This document shows, in pieces, positions 51,701 to 59,471 of a stretch of 64,000 bases of DNA. The notes under the pieces are model-generated. The model did not search any database and was not told the origin of the DNA. It saw nothing but the letters and a program-made list of their open reading frames with translations. Source of the DNA: Desulfovibrionaceae bacterium. Its GTDB lineage: Bacteria; Desulfobacterota; Desulfovibrionia; Desulfovibrionales; Desulfovibrionaceae. The stretch covers positions 114,271 through 178,270 of the forward strand of contig JACCQI010000003.1 in the NCBI GenBank assembly GCA_015709315.1, read 5' to 3'. Every line of letters starts with the position of its first letter. The stretch's first letter is position 1. Position numbers and translations under genes: made by a program.

Positions 51701-52451
51701 CTGGAAGGACGCCATCAAGGAACGGACCGAGGCATCCCCGCTGACCACCCTGGCGGACGTGGACCTGGAGGCCGAGAAGAAGGCGCTTCAGTCCCGCCTG
51801 CACCGCCAGCCCACCGAGGAAGAGTTCGTCATGTACCTCAACCATCCGGGCGACGCCATCAAGACCATCGAGTTTTGCGAGCGGTTCGGCGATATCAACA
51901 ACCTGCCCGTGGACATCTGGTTCGAGGGGTTGGAGAAGGGAGAAGTCCTGAATTTCCAGGGCATTTGCAAGAAGCCGCACCGCATGCGCATCCTCGACAT
52001 CTCCGAACCCGACGAGCGGGGCATGGTCGTTGTCCGCTACATACTGGATTCCGAGATCATGAGCCACCAGGTCAAGGTGGCCGAGCCGGAAACCGGGACC
52101 AGGGACAGCAGGGAGATGGCCGACCCCTCCAACGAATATCATGTCGGCTCGCCCAGCAACGGCGATCTGTGGGTCACGCACGTCCATCCCGGCGACCGGG
52201 TCAAGGCGGGCGAGGAGCTGTTCAACATCTCCATTATGAAGCAGGAAAAAGCCGTGCTTTCGCCCGTGGACGCCACAGTGCGCCGGGTCATCAAATCCGC
52301 CAAGTACACCGAGGACAAGAAGATGGTCCCGGTGGTGGAAGGGGAGCTGATCGTGGAGCTCGGACCGGACGCGGGCGTGTGTCCGACCTGCAAGTTCGAC
52401 GTGCCCGGAGAGGGCTGCAATTTCTGTTCGAATTGCGGCCAGAAACTGTAA
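48753..52451 (+). CDS. pyc: Pyruvate carboxylase with C-terminal zinc-ribbon tail
   Basis: 1232 residues. Biotin carboxylase domain 1-470 (ILVANRGIPARRICRS, LKAEGGGGGRGIYEV, EVNTRLQVEHGITE); carboxyltransferase from about 540 with the altered motif DTTTRDITQSN (547-557; usual form RDAHQSL); biotinyl domain near the end with biotin lysine K1163 in ISIMKQEKAV, unlike the usual AMKME. The last 25 residues, CPTCKFDVPGEGCNFCSNC, form a zinc-ribbon-like tail not seen in textbook enzymes. It makes oxaloacetate from pyruvate and bicarbonate. ATG 48753 has AGGAGA 12 nt upstream. Neighbouring birA and the PEP-synthase-like gene fit an anaplerotic module. Confidence 0.92.
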   Translation: MSKSFEQVLEEVRGKRILVANRGIPARRICRSITEMFDAKAIMTATDVDKTSPATSGANELLMLGADPRAYLDLDLIIREAKANDVVAIHPGWGFLAEDDSFPAKCKEAGIIFIGPDQEPMRVLGNKVAVRKLAIEQGVPVVPGSEGAVSIPEAREIAKEIGFPVMLKAEGGGGGRGIYEVYQEEDLENAFSKASALAQASFGNPRLYVEKLLTSVRHIEIQVIADHYGNVFCLDERDCSVQRNHQKLIEITPSPWPKYSKELRARLKEYARRLVAAVGYYSLATVEFLVSSDGTPYLIEVNTRLQVEHGITECRYGIDLVEEQIAIAFGAELRLSEEKTKPYQWAMQCRINCEDPQKNFEPNSGRITRYVSPGGQGIRIDSCVGDGYRFPSNYDSAASLLIAYGNSWDKVVALMKRSLREYMIGGLKTTIPFHRKIIHHTKFLEADYDTNFVRQHYAELMDYSDREPDFLRMTRLVAEISALGYNKHVQLGEYRGREDKRVGRFAEAVLPEVTSWFEPHFSRKMDRDAILDTLRTDREAGIIHMTDTTTRDITQSNSGNRFRLAEDRIIGPSLDKCGFFSLENGGGAHFHVAMLANMTYPFTEAEEWNRFAPNTLKQILIRSTNVLGYKPQPKNVMRLTGEMINEHYEIIRCFDFLNHVENMRPFAEVAMNSTRNIFEPAISLSWAKGFNVERYLNVTDEIVAMCADAGGVSRKKAERMIILGLKDMAGVCPPRFMRELITSIRAKYPELVIHSHRHYTDGLFVPTMGAAAEAGAHIVDVAVGASVRWYGQGEVLSTAAYIEDEIGLSTHLDKDMIRATNFQLKQIMPYYDRYTAPYFQGIDHDVTRHGMPGGATSSSQEGALKQGYIKLLPYMLKFLEKTRKVVRYHDVTPGSQITWNTAFLGVTGAFKRGGEREVRRLLNILDIVTLCSEDDLTDLEREARLALYRDSNDAFRNLLLGKFGKLPLGFPADWVYQSAFGKGWKDAIKERTEASPLTTLADVDLEAEKKALQSRLHRQPTEEEFVMYLNHPGDAIKTIEFCERFGDINNLPVDIWFEGLEKGEVLNFQGICKKPHRMRILDISEPDERGMVVVRYILDSEIMSHQVKVAEPETGTRDSREMADPSNEYHVGSPSNGDLWVTHVHPGDRVKAGEELFNISIMKQEKAVLSPVDATVRRVIKSAKYTEDKKMVPVVEGELIVELGPDAGVCPTCKFDVPGEGCNFCSNCGQKL

Positions 52452-52526
52452 AAAATAATTTGCCGCGACGGAATTGGTCTGGTTCGATTCCGGCCGTTCG
52501 ACACGCAGCCGATACAATGATTGATC

Positions 52527-52566
52527 GGGCCGACCCGCTGTAATGGCGCGTCGGCCCTTGTCTTTT
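52527..52566 (+). terminator. pyc terminator
   Basis: GGGCCGACCCGC (52527-52538) and GCGCGTCGGCCC around TGTAATG, then TTGTCTTTTT. Confidence 0.8.
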
Positions 52567-52607
52567 TCGTCCTGCTGGTACGAAATCGGCCGAGATTGTC
52601 ACTTGAG

Positions 52608-52664
52608 GACCAACTTAAAATTGGTCTAATTGGTATTTTGGACCAACCAATAGTTTAGTTGACG
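52608..52664 (+). promoter_or_regulatory. Cluster of GACCAA/TTGGTC half-sites before the PEP-synthase-like gene
   Basis: GACCAA (52608-52613), TTGGTC (52621-52626), ATTGGT (52629-52634), TTGGACCAA (52638-52646) and ACCAAT (52646-52651), followed by a possible -35 TTGACG (52659-52664). Half-sites of this form are used by FadR-subfamily GntR regulators such as PdhR; identity here is inference. The rest of the 52452-52808 gap shows only the pyc terminator and the leader. Confidence 0.5.
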
Positions 52665-52808
52665 AATGGCTTATCTTCCTTGTAAGCGGGAACTCGAAGT
52701 GCGGCATTTGATGTGAGTAATTTCATTTTCATACACGTAACCGTGGGCCACGATCCGAAGCTTGGCTGACGCCTGCTTCGGACCGCACGGAGTTCCCAGG
52801 AGGAGACA

Positions 52809-55800
52809 ATGGCCAAAAACGAGAAGAAGACCGGCAACGACGCGCCCGCCGCCAAGAACAAGAAGTCGGGCGCAAAGGCCGAGACCCTGATGAAGAAGCT
52901 GATCCTCAACGGCGCCGAGATCGAGAAGATCGGCGAGGAAGCCGAACTGCTGGTTGGCGGCAAGAACTACAACACCGCCATCATCAGCCAGGTTCCCGGC
53001 ATCCGGGCCCCGGAATTCAGGGCCATTTCCTCCCACGCTTTCCACACCATCCTCGACGAGACCAAGGTCAACGCCGCCGTGGTTCGTTCCACGGTCGACA
53101 AGGAGTACAACAAGATCGATTGGAACTCCGACGCGGTCAACGAGGATTCCGAGTATCTGCAGCATTTCGTGCGCGAGGTCGGCCGGAAGATCAGGGATCT
53201 GTCCAAGAAGCAGTCCGGCACGCCCATCCGCCTGAGGACGTTCATCAACAACGTTGTCGAGGGCTTCGCCACCTCCCCGGAGGGCATTGACCAGCTTCGC
53301 ATGCGTTCCGTGCTCGTCCAGTCCGCCATCCTGTCCGTGGAGGTCCCGGACCTGATCGGCAAGGAGGTCAAGGGCGCGTACAATTCCATATGTAAGGAAG
53401 CGGGTATGGACGACGTCCCCGTGGCCGTGCGCTCTTCGGCGGCGGGCGAGGACAGCCGCAAGAAGGCGTTCGCCGGTCTTCAGGACACCTACCTGAACAT
53501 CGTGGGCGCGGAGGAATGCCTCCAGGCGTACCATTGGGACTGCGCATCGGCCTACAACCTGCGTTCCATGACCTATCGCCGCGAGGCCATTCTCGATGCC
53601 ATCACCAAGGCCGAGGAAACCGGCGACGACACCATCGCCGACAACGCCAAGAAGGAGTGGGCCATCGAGCACACCTCCCTGTCCGTGTGCGTCATGCGGA
53701 TGATCAACCCGGTCATCTCCGGCACCGCGTTCTCCGCTGATACGGCCACCGGTTGCCGCGGCACGGACCGCAACGACCTGGTTTCCATCGACGCCAGCTA
53801 CGGCTTGGGCGAGGCGGTCGTGGGCGGCATGGTCACCCCCGACAAGTTTTACGTGTTTCAGCGCGACGGCGGCCGTGAGGTCGTCATCCGCTACATGGGC
53901 TGCAAGGAGCGGAAGATCGTCTACAAGGAAGACGGCAGCGGCACCCATGTGGTCAAGGTCCCGGACAACGAGGTCAACCGCTGGTCGCTGTCCATCGCCC
54001 AGGCGGAGACCGTCGCCCAGGGCGTCCGCTCCATCTCCAAGGCGTACGACGGCATGATCATGGACACCGAGTTCTGCATCGACAAGACCGACCGGCTGTG
54101 GTTCGTCCAGGCCCGTCCTGAAACGCGGTGGAACGAGGATTTCGAGCTTCACCCGCACACCATCTTCATGCGCCGCCTGGAAGTGGACAAAAAGGCCGTC
54201 GGCACTGCCGAGGTCATCCTCGAAGGCAACGGCGCCTCCCGGGGCGCGGGACAGGGAACGGTCAAGTTCCTTCGCTCCGCCCTGGAACTGAACAAGATCA
54301 ACAAGGGCGACATCCTGGCCGCCGAGCGCACCGACCCGGACATGGTGCCGGGCATGCGCATCGCGTCCGCCATTCTGGCCGACGTGGGCGGCGACACCAG
54401 CCACGCGGCCATCACTTCCCGCGAGCTGGGCATTCCGGCCATCATCGGCATCCAGCGGCTTGAGGCCCTGCGCTCCCTGGAAGGGCAGCAGGTCACGGTC
54501 GACGGCTCCAGCGGCAAACTCTATCGCGGCGAACTTCCCCTGGTGGAAGTGGGCGGCGAGATCAACGTGGCCGAGTTGCCCACCACCAAGACCAAGGTCG
54601 GCCTGATCCTGGCCGACGTGGGCCAGGCGCTGTTCCTCTCCCGCCTGCGCCGGGTGCCCGATTTCGAGATCGGCCTGCTGCGCGCCGAGTTCATGCTCGG
54701 CAACATCGGCGTCCACCCCATGGCGCTCGAAGCCTATGACCAGGATACCCTCAACGACCTGGTCGAGACCAAGCTCCAGGAAATGGACATGCACCTGACC
54801 AAGGTGATGAAGGAGCAGCTCGACGCCGGTTTGATCACCATGCCGCTCAAGCTGCGTGAATACGTCGGGCTGATAACCGGCCTGGGCAAGGAAATGGAAT
54901 CCTTGGCGGAGCAGGAGGGAGCGCGGTCCACCGACCAGGTCCTGGCCATGCACCGCAAGCTTCGCGAGATGGACCGCAAGCTGGACGAGCACATCACCCT
55001 GGCCACCGAGCGTCTCGACGTGCTCAAGACCTCCATCGACCCGGAAGCCCACGTGGCCGTGGTTCTCGGCTATCACGACATGCTCGAATCCGTGCCCGAG
55101 GTGCGGTCCGAGGCATGGAAGATTCGCCAGGGGCACGAGAAGATCGTGGGTGAATACGTGAGCCGCCTGAAGGACGAGCCCGAATTCAACGCCTACATCG
55201 ACAGGATCACCCGCTTGCGCGAGGAAGTCGCTCTCAAGATGGGCCTGAAGTCGGAGATGGACGAGGTGGCGACGCTGCCCGAGCGCATCCGCAGCCTCCT
55301 CGAACAGCGCGGCTACACCACCGGCAAGGAAAACTACATCCAGACCCTGGCCCAAGGACTGGCCCTGTTCGCCATGGCCTTCTACGGCAGCAACATCATC
55401 TACCGGACCACGGACTTCAAGTCCAACGAGTACCGGAACCTGCTCGGCGGCCTGCTGTTCGAGGCCCACGAGGACAATCCCATGATCGGCTACCGGGGCG
55501 TGTCCCGCAACATCCACGACTGGGAGTTGGAGGCGTTCAAGTTGGCCCGCGGCATCTACGGCGGCAAGAACCTGTCCATCATGTTCCCCTTTGTCCGCAC
55601 CCTGGAAGAGGCCCGCTCCATGAAGCGGTACCTGAAGCAGGTTCACAACCTGGAATCCGGCAAGGACGGGCTCAAGGTCATCCTCATGGCCGAGATTCCG
55701 AGCAACGCCATTTTGTGCAAGGAATTCCTTAAGGAAGTGGACGGATTTTCCATCGGTTCCAACGACATGACTCAGATGGTCCTGGCCACCGACCGCGACA

Positions 55801-56399
55801 ACGCCAGCCTGCAGCACATCTATGACGAGGAGGACCCGGCCGTTGTCTGGGCCATCCTGTCCGCCATTTTCGCGGGCCAGAAGTACGGCAAGAAGGTCGG
55901 CTTCTGCGGCCAGGGCGTGTCCAACTCGGTCATCCTGCGCGGTTTGGTGGCCATCGCGGGCATCGTGTCCGCTTCGGTCGTTCCCGACACCTATCACCAG
56001 ACCAAGCTCGACATGGCCGCCGTCGAGGCCGAGGGGATCAAGACCCGCGACCTGGGCCGTTGGCTCAAGCAGCAGCACATGGTCAAGCTTCAGGCCCTGC
56101 TGGAAGCAAACAGCTACGGCCATATCCTGAAGAAGTACAAGTCTCCCGAGGACTTCATGGAATGGTACGAGGGCGAGCTGGACCGGTTCAGCGAGCAGCT
56201 CCGCGACCACATGGAGACCCCCAAGGAAGAGTTCTACCGCCAGGAGATGGAGCAGTTCCGCTCCGTGTTCCACAAGCCGGTCATCTACGCCAGCTGGGAT
56301 TGGCACCACACCGTGGAGGACGCCATGCGCCACGCAGGCTTCGCGTCCTTTGACGAGCAGGAGGCCGCCTTGGAAAAGCAGCGCTCCAAGAAGTGGTAG
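52809..56399 (+). CDS. PEP synthase / pyruvate, water dikinase-like protein, extended
   Basis: 1196 residues, about 400 longer than E. coli PpsA. An N-terminal lysine-rich tail (1-30) precedes a nucleotide-binding domain (PVAVRSSAAGEDSRKKAFAG, QARPETRWNED). The phospho-histidine domain has H532 in GGDTSHAAITSRELGIPA. A long helical insert follows (about 660-860), then a PEP-binding barrel ending KVGFCGQGVSN, with the acid/base Cys C1033, and an extra helical C-terminus. Predicted to interconvert pyruvate, ATP and PEP in gluconeogenesis; activity in this extended form is unproven. CCAGGAGGAG precedes the ATG. Separated from pyc by a terminator and its own control region. Confidence 0.85.
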   Translation: MAKNEKKTGNDAPAAKNKKSGAKAETLMKKLILNGAEIEKIGEEAELLVGGKNYNTAIISQVPGIRAPEFRAISSHAFHTILDETKVNAAVVRSTVDKEYNKIDWNSDAVNEDSEYLQHFVREVGRKIRDLSKKQSGTPIRLRTFINNVVEGFATSPEGIDQLRMRSVLVQSAILSVEVPDLIGKEVKGAYNSICKEAGMDDVPVAVRSSAAGEDSRKKAFAGLQDTYLNIVGAEECLQAYHWDCASAYNLRSMTYRREAILDAITKAEETGDDTIADNAKKEWAIEHTSLSVCVMRMINPVISGTAFSADTATGCRGTDRNDLVSIDASYGLGEAVVGGMVTPDKFYVFQRDGGREVVIRYMGCKERKIVYKEDGSGTHVVKVPDNEVNRWSLSIAQAETVAQGVRSISKAYDGMIMDTEFCIDKTDRLWFVQARPETRWNEDFELHPHTIFMRRLEVDKKAVGTAEVILEGNGASRGAGQGTVKFLRSALELNKINKGDILAAERTDPDMVPGMRIASAILADVGGDTSHAAITSRELGIPAIIGIQRLEALRSLEGQQVTVDGSSGKLYRGELPLVEVGGEINVAELPTTKTKVGLILADVGQALFLSRLRRVPDFEIGLLRAEFMLGNIGVHPMALEAYDQDTLNDLVETKLQEMDMHLTKVMKEQLDAGLITMPLKLREYVGLITGLGKEMESLAEQEGARSTDQVLAMHRKLREMDRKLDEHITLATERLDVLKTSIDPEAHVAVVLGYHDMLESVPEVRSEAWKIRQGHEKIVGEYVSRLKDEPEFNAYIDRITRLREEVALKMGLKSEMDEVATLPERIRSLLEQRGYTTGKENYIQTLAQGLALFAMAFYGSNIIYRTTDFKSNEYRNLLGGLLFEAHEDNPMIGYRGVSRNIHDWELEAFKLARGIYGGKNLSIMFPFVRTLEEARSMKRYLKQVHNLESGKDGLKVILMAEIPSNAILCKEFLKEVDGFSIGSNDMTQMVLATDRDNASLQHIYDEEDPAVVWAILSAIFAGQKYGKKVGFCGQGVSNSVILRGLVAIAGIVSASVVPDTYHQTKLDMAAVEAEGIKTRDLGRWLKQQHMVKLQALLEANSYGHILKKYKSPEDFMEWYEGELDRFSEQLRDHMETPKEEFYRQEMEQFRSVFHKPVIYASWDWHHTVEDAMRHAGFASFDEQEAALEKQRSKKW

Positions 56400-56419
56400 G
56401 ATCGGATTCGCAGATACAA

Positions 56420-56452
56420 CAAAAGGCCCCCGCCGTTCGGCGGGGGCCTTTT
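56420..56452. terminator. Bidirectional terminator after the PEP-synthase-like gene
   Basis: AAAAGGCCCCCGCCG, loop TT, CGGCGGGGGCCTTTT. It also ends the minus-strand flaG unit. Confidence 0.93.
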
Positions 56453-56472
56453 CCGTTCAGTGGATCTCGGCG

Positions 56473-56766
56473 TCAGGCTATTTCATCCGTGATGCTGCCC
56501 ATGGCCGAGTCGATGATGGAACTCATGGCGTGCCGGATGTCCCCGTCGGTGCCGGTGGAGTTGAAGTCCGGCCCGGCGCCGAAGTATTCCTCGGTCCTGG
56601 AACGGACCTCGGTTCCCGCCACGGCCTGTTCCATGGAGTCCATGCCTCCCTCGTTCACGCCGGAGCCGGTTTCGGATTCCGCCCCTTTCAGCGATTCCAT
56701 GCCGGACAACTGGCTGTCCAGCCCGATGGATTGGATGGTATCATTGGAAATGCTGATGTCCGACAT
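56473..56766 (-). CDS. Small acidic protein downstream of flaG, unknown
   Basis: 97 residues from ATG 56766, which has GGAGG 5 nt upstream. No family recognised. The sequence is rich in Ser, Gly, Asp and Glu, has no Cys and no membrane segment: SDISISNDTIQSIGLDSQL, then MDSMEQAVAGTEVRSRTEEY and a hydrophobic-spaced C-terminal helix, MSSIIDSAMGSITDEI. Probably partly disordered. It lies 140 bp downstream of flaG on the same strand, so flagellar involvement is possible but unshown. It ends at the 56420-56452 terminator. Confidence 0.6.
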   Translation of the reverse strand: MSDISISNDTIQSIGLDSQLSGMESLKGAESETGSGVNEGGMDSMEQAVAGTEVRSRTEEYFGAGPDFNSTGTDGDIRHAMSSIIDSAMGSITDEIA

Positions 56767-56906
56767 GGCCGCCTCCATGGTTCGAAATGGCTCATTGGCA
56801 GTATGCCTCAGCCGGGAAATCTTGGCAAGCGGACGCACCAACGGCAAAGACGCCGCCGGCCGCAGGGCAGGGGCGTTGACTGGCTTTGGCGTTGGCGGCT
56901 CGGCGC

Positions 56907-57302
56907 TCAGGACATCTTGTCGAGAAAGCCGTTCCCAAGGTTCTTTAGTGATTCAGAGAGCTTGATGATGTTGTCTTCGGGAATCTTGCGAATAATATTC
57001 CCTTCGGAATCAAGGATTTCGACCTGAATCGTGCCGTTGTCTTCAATGACATTGAACTTCAGCTTCACGTTGTTGGATGCGAAATGCTCTTCCATTTCCG
57101 AGAGCATGGAGTTCAATTCTTTCTCGGAAAACGTTGCGGGCTGCCGGTCTGACGAGGACGAATCTTGCCTGTTGACGACGTCAATCGAAGTCTGGCTCGA
57201 ATCCTCCCGGACGGAGAGCCTGCCTATTGCCTTCGCCTGAGCCGCGCTCTCCGAACGTACGCTTTGCTTAATGGCGGTAGTGGATATTTCGGGGATATTC
57301 AT
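56907..57302 (-). CDS. flaG: FlaG-family flagellar protein
   Basis: 131 residues from ATG 57302, with GGGAGG 6 nt upstream. The N-terminal 60 residues are Ser/Gln-rich and probably disordered. The C-terminal FlaG domain is clear: VKLKFNVIEDNGTIQVEILD, SEGNIIRKIPEDNIIKLSES. FlaG proteins influence filament length or assembly and are usually encoded next to fliD or flagellin; neither is adjacent here. A sigma-28 promoter sits 58 bp upstream, making it a late (class 3) flagellar gene. Confidence 0.9.
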   Translation of the reverse strand: MNIPEISTTAIKQSVRSESAAQAKAIGRLSVREDSSQTSIDVVNRQDSSSSDRQPATFSEKELNSMLSEMEEHFASNNVKLKFNVIEDNGTIQVEILDSEGNIIRKIPEDNIIKLSESLKNLGNGFLDKMS

Positions 57303-57359
57303 GGTCTCCCTCCCTGGTGTTACACGAATCATCCCAACCTGAATTGCCTTGTACGTTCC

Positions 57360-57386
57360 CTATCGGCCTGAGTTGCAATATCTTTA
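57360..57386 (-). promoter_or_regulatory. Sigma-28 (FliA) promoter of flaG
   Basis: Minus strand: TAAAGATA (57386-57379), 11 bp, GCCGATAG (57367-57360). This matches the FliA consensus in both boxes and shares TAAAGATA exactly with the 33857 site. Confidence 0.82.
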
Positions 57387-57446
57387 GGGGGGATTGCCTG
57401 ATCGGCCTTCCAGCGGGGTGGAAACAGGCATATCGCCAGATATCCA

Positions 57447-57475
57447 TTGACGATGTATTGAAATTCACATATCTT
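57447..57475 (+). promoter_or_regulatory. Promoter of the DUF342-motA-motB operon
   Basis: TTGACG (57447-57452), 17 bp, TATCTT (57470-57475). A sigma-70 type signal, unlike the sigma-28 promoter of divergent flaG. Confidence 0.55.
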
Positions 57476-57581
57476 CAATCGCCACTTTAATAGCTTGTAA
57501 TCATGAGCTGTTTTACAGGATTCCCGCTGACGTCGGGGTCAACCGGGGGCGGTGTATCCGTCGCTTTTTCCCAGGAAACAT

Positions 57582-58697
57582 ATGTCGTTCCTTTTGAAGC
57601 ACCATTTTAATCCCGATTGGGATCCCGCCAAGCTGACGCCTGAAGAGCAGACCGACGGCAGCGTGGATCATACCAAGCTCAATTTCGTGCAGAATTTCTC
57701 TGCCGGGGATGTGATTGCCGAATGGGTCGAACCGGACGGGGCCGAAGCGATTGATTCCCGCTTTTTGTACGACGCCAAGGAGTTCCCGGCGGGCAAAGGG
57801 ACCGGCATCAGAAAAAAACATCCCGACAAGCTCTTTGCCGCAAGGGACGGCTATGCCTGCTATCTTGACGGCAGGATCGTGGTTCGAAATACGCTGACGA
57901 TTCATCAGGACGTCAATTATCATACCGGGGACGTTTATTTCATCGGCGACATGGTGGTGGAGGGGTCGGTCCGATCCGGCTTCGAGATCGTCGGCCGATC
58001 CGTTTCGGTCCATGACCAGGTTGAGGCGGCCCACGTCAAGGCCAAGAAGGAAATGCGCTGCCGGGGCGGCGTCAAGGGCGGCGGAGAGGCGTTTTTGGAG
58101 TCGGCCCGGGACATGAAGCTGGCTTTTTGCGAAAACGCCACACTCAAGTCTCGTCATTGCGTCAAGGTCCAGGGCGCGTTGATGCATAGCGATGTGTTCG
58201 CCGACGAAGGCCTGGCCGTGGGCGGACGGCTGACCGGCGGCGAGACGCACGCCTATAGATACGTCTTCGTGGGCGAGCAGTTGGGCGGCGGGCTGGACAC
58301 GGTCACATCGGTGTTCCTGGGCTACCAGCCGTCCCTGTTGTTCAAGGACGCCCAGCACAACCGGCGCATCAAGCGGCTGCACGAGGACATCGCGGCCTAT
58401 GAAAAGGCCCTGAACAAGAAGGACGAGTACCGGGGCGAGCTGCTGTCCTTGATGGAATCGGCCGTCAAGGAACTGGAATTATTGAAGACGCTGAAGGTCA
58501 AGCTGTGGGACGGCATCCATGCCGCCGAGCAATTGGATCGTTGTAGGGTGGTGGTTCCGGGCGTGGTCAAGCCGGGGGTGGAAATAAGTATCGGTTCCGC
58601 TTATTTAAAAGTGGATGATTTTTTGGAAGACGTATACTTTTTCCATGAAAACGATGAAGTGAAGATTGGCGTCAACACCGGAACACACAGAAGATAG
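57582..58697 (+). CDS. FapA/DUF342-like beta-solenoid protein
   Basis: 371 residues from ATG 57582 (CAGGA 5 nt upstream). The middle is a series of short beta-solenoid repeats (GRIVVRNTLTIHQDVNYHTG, DVYFIGDMVVEGSVRSGFEI, VHDQVEAAHVKAKKEMRCRG), the DUF342/FapA pattern. A coiled coil follows (RRIKRLHEDIAAYEKALNKK) and a beta C-terminus. Such polymer-like proteins are often encoded with flagellar or chemotaxis genes, with spatial-organising roles suggested in some species. It lies 3 nt before motA. Confidence 0.82.
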   Translation: MSFLLKHHFNPDWDPAKLTPEEQTDGSVDHTKLNFVQNFSAGDVIAEWVEPDGAEAIDSRFLYDAKEFPAGKGTGIRKKHPDKLFAARDGYACYLDGRIVVRNTLTIHQDVNYHTGDVYFIGDMVVEGSVRSGFEIVGRSVSVHDQVEAAHVKAKKEMRCRGGVKGGGEAFLESARDMKLAFCENATLKSRHCVKVQGALMHSDVFADEGLAVGGRLTGGETHAYRYVFVGEQLGGGLDTVTSVFLGYQPSLLFKDAQHNRRIKRLHEDIAAYEKALNKKDEYRGELLSLMESAVKELELLKTLKVKLWDGIHAAEQLDRCRVVVPGVVKPGVEISIGSAYLKVDDFLEDVYFFHENDEVKIGVNTGTHRR

Positions 58698-58700
58698 TTT

Positions 58701-59453
58701 ATGGACATTGCAACTCTGATCGGGCTTGTCGGTGCCTTTGGCCTTGTTTTCACTACCATTTTCATGGGCGGCAATGCAACTGGATTCATCGACGTTCCTT
58801 CTGTGGTCGTGGTCATCGGCGGCACTTTTGCCGTCACGTTCGTCATGTTTCCCATGGGCGTCGTGGTAAATGCCATCAAGGTCGGCATGAAGACGTTGAT
58901 GTTCAAATCCAACGATCCCCAGGAGATCATCCGGCTCATCGGCAAGTTGGCTGATACCGCTCGCCGCGAGAGCCTTGTCGCCCTGGAAAAGATCGAAATC
59001 GAGGACCCGTTTTTGAAAAAAGGGGTCATGCTCGTCGTGGACGGTTCCAGCGAGTCCCTGGTTCGGTCGGTCATGGAGATCGAGCTGGATTTCATGAAAC
59101 AGCGCCATCGGCAGGGCCAGGCCGTGTTCAAGGGTATGGGCACCATGGCCCCGGCCTTCGGCATGATCGGCACCCTGATCGGTTTGGTCAACATGCTGTC
59201 CAACCTGTCCGACCCGTCGTCCATCGGCCCGGCCATGGCCGTGGCGCTTTTGACCACTTTTTACGGGGCGGTCCTGGCCAACGTGGTCTTCCTTCCCATG
59301 GCCACCAAGTTGGAGGAGCGTTCGACCGAGGATGTTTTGTTCATGCAGATCATGATCGAGGGCGTGTCCTCGCTTCAGCGGGGCGATCACCCGTCCATCG
59401 TGAAGGAAAAGCTCCAGGCGTTTTTGGCGCCCGCCCTGCGTGACGAGGCATAA
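58701..59453 (+). CDS. motA: Flagellar motor stator protein MotA
   Basis: 250 residues with four membrane helices: two N-terminal (LIGLVGAFGLVFTTIFMGG and VVVVIGGTFAVTFVMFP), two C-terminal (GTMAPAFGMIGTLIGLVNM and ALLTTFYGAVLANVVFLP) and a cytoplasmic domain between with KGVMLVVDGSS. The two Pro in the third and fourth helices typical of MotA proton channels are present (MAPAFG; VFLPMA). It forms the stator with MotB. It starts 3 nt after the DUF342 gene and is followed 18 nt later by the first motB. Confidence 0.95.
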   Translation: MDIATLIGLVGAFGLVFTTIFMGGNATGFIDVPSVVVVIGGTFAVTFVMFPMGVVVNAIKVGMKTLMFKSNDPQEIIRLIGKLADTARRESLVALEKIEIEDPFLKKGVMLVVDGSSESLVRSVMEIELDFMKQRHRQGQAVFKGMGTMAPAFGMIGTLIGLVNMLSNLSDPSSIGPAMAVALLTTFYGAVLANVVFLPMATKLEERSTEDVLFMQIMIEGVSSLQRGDHPSIVKEKLQAFLAPALRDEA

Positions 59454-59471
59454 CCCGAAAGCGGAGTAGTC

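Noticed and set aside
52671..56333. A 1220-codon open frame on the minus strand opposite the PEP-synthase-like gene
   Set aside because: It lies antisense to a gene with clear motifs and has His/Gln/Asp/Val-heavy composition typical of the complement of GC-rich codons; no family motif is visible.
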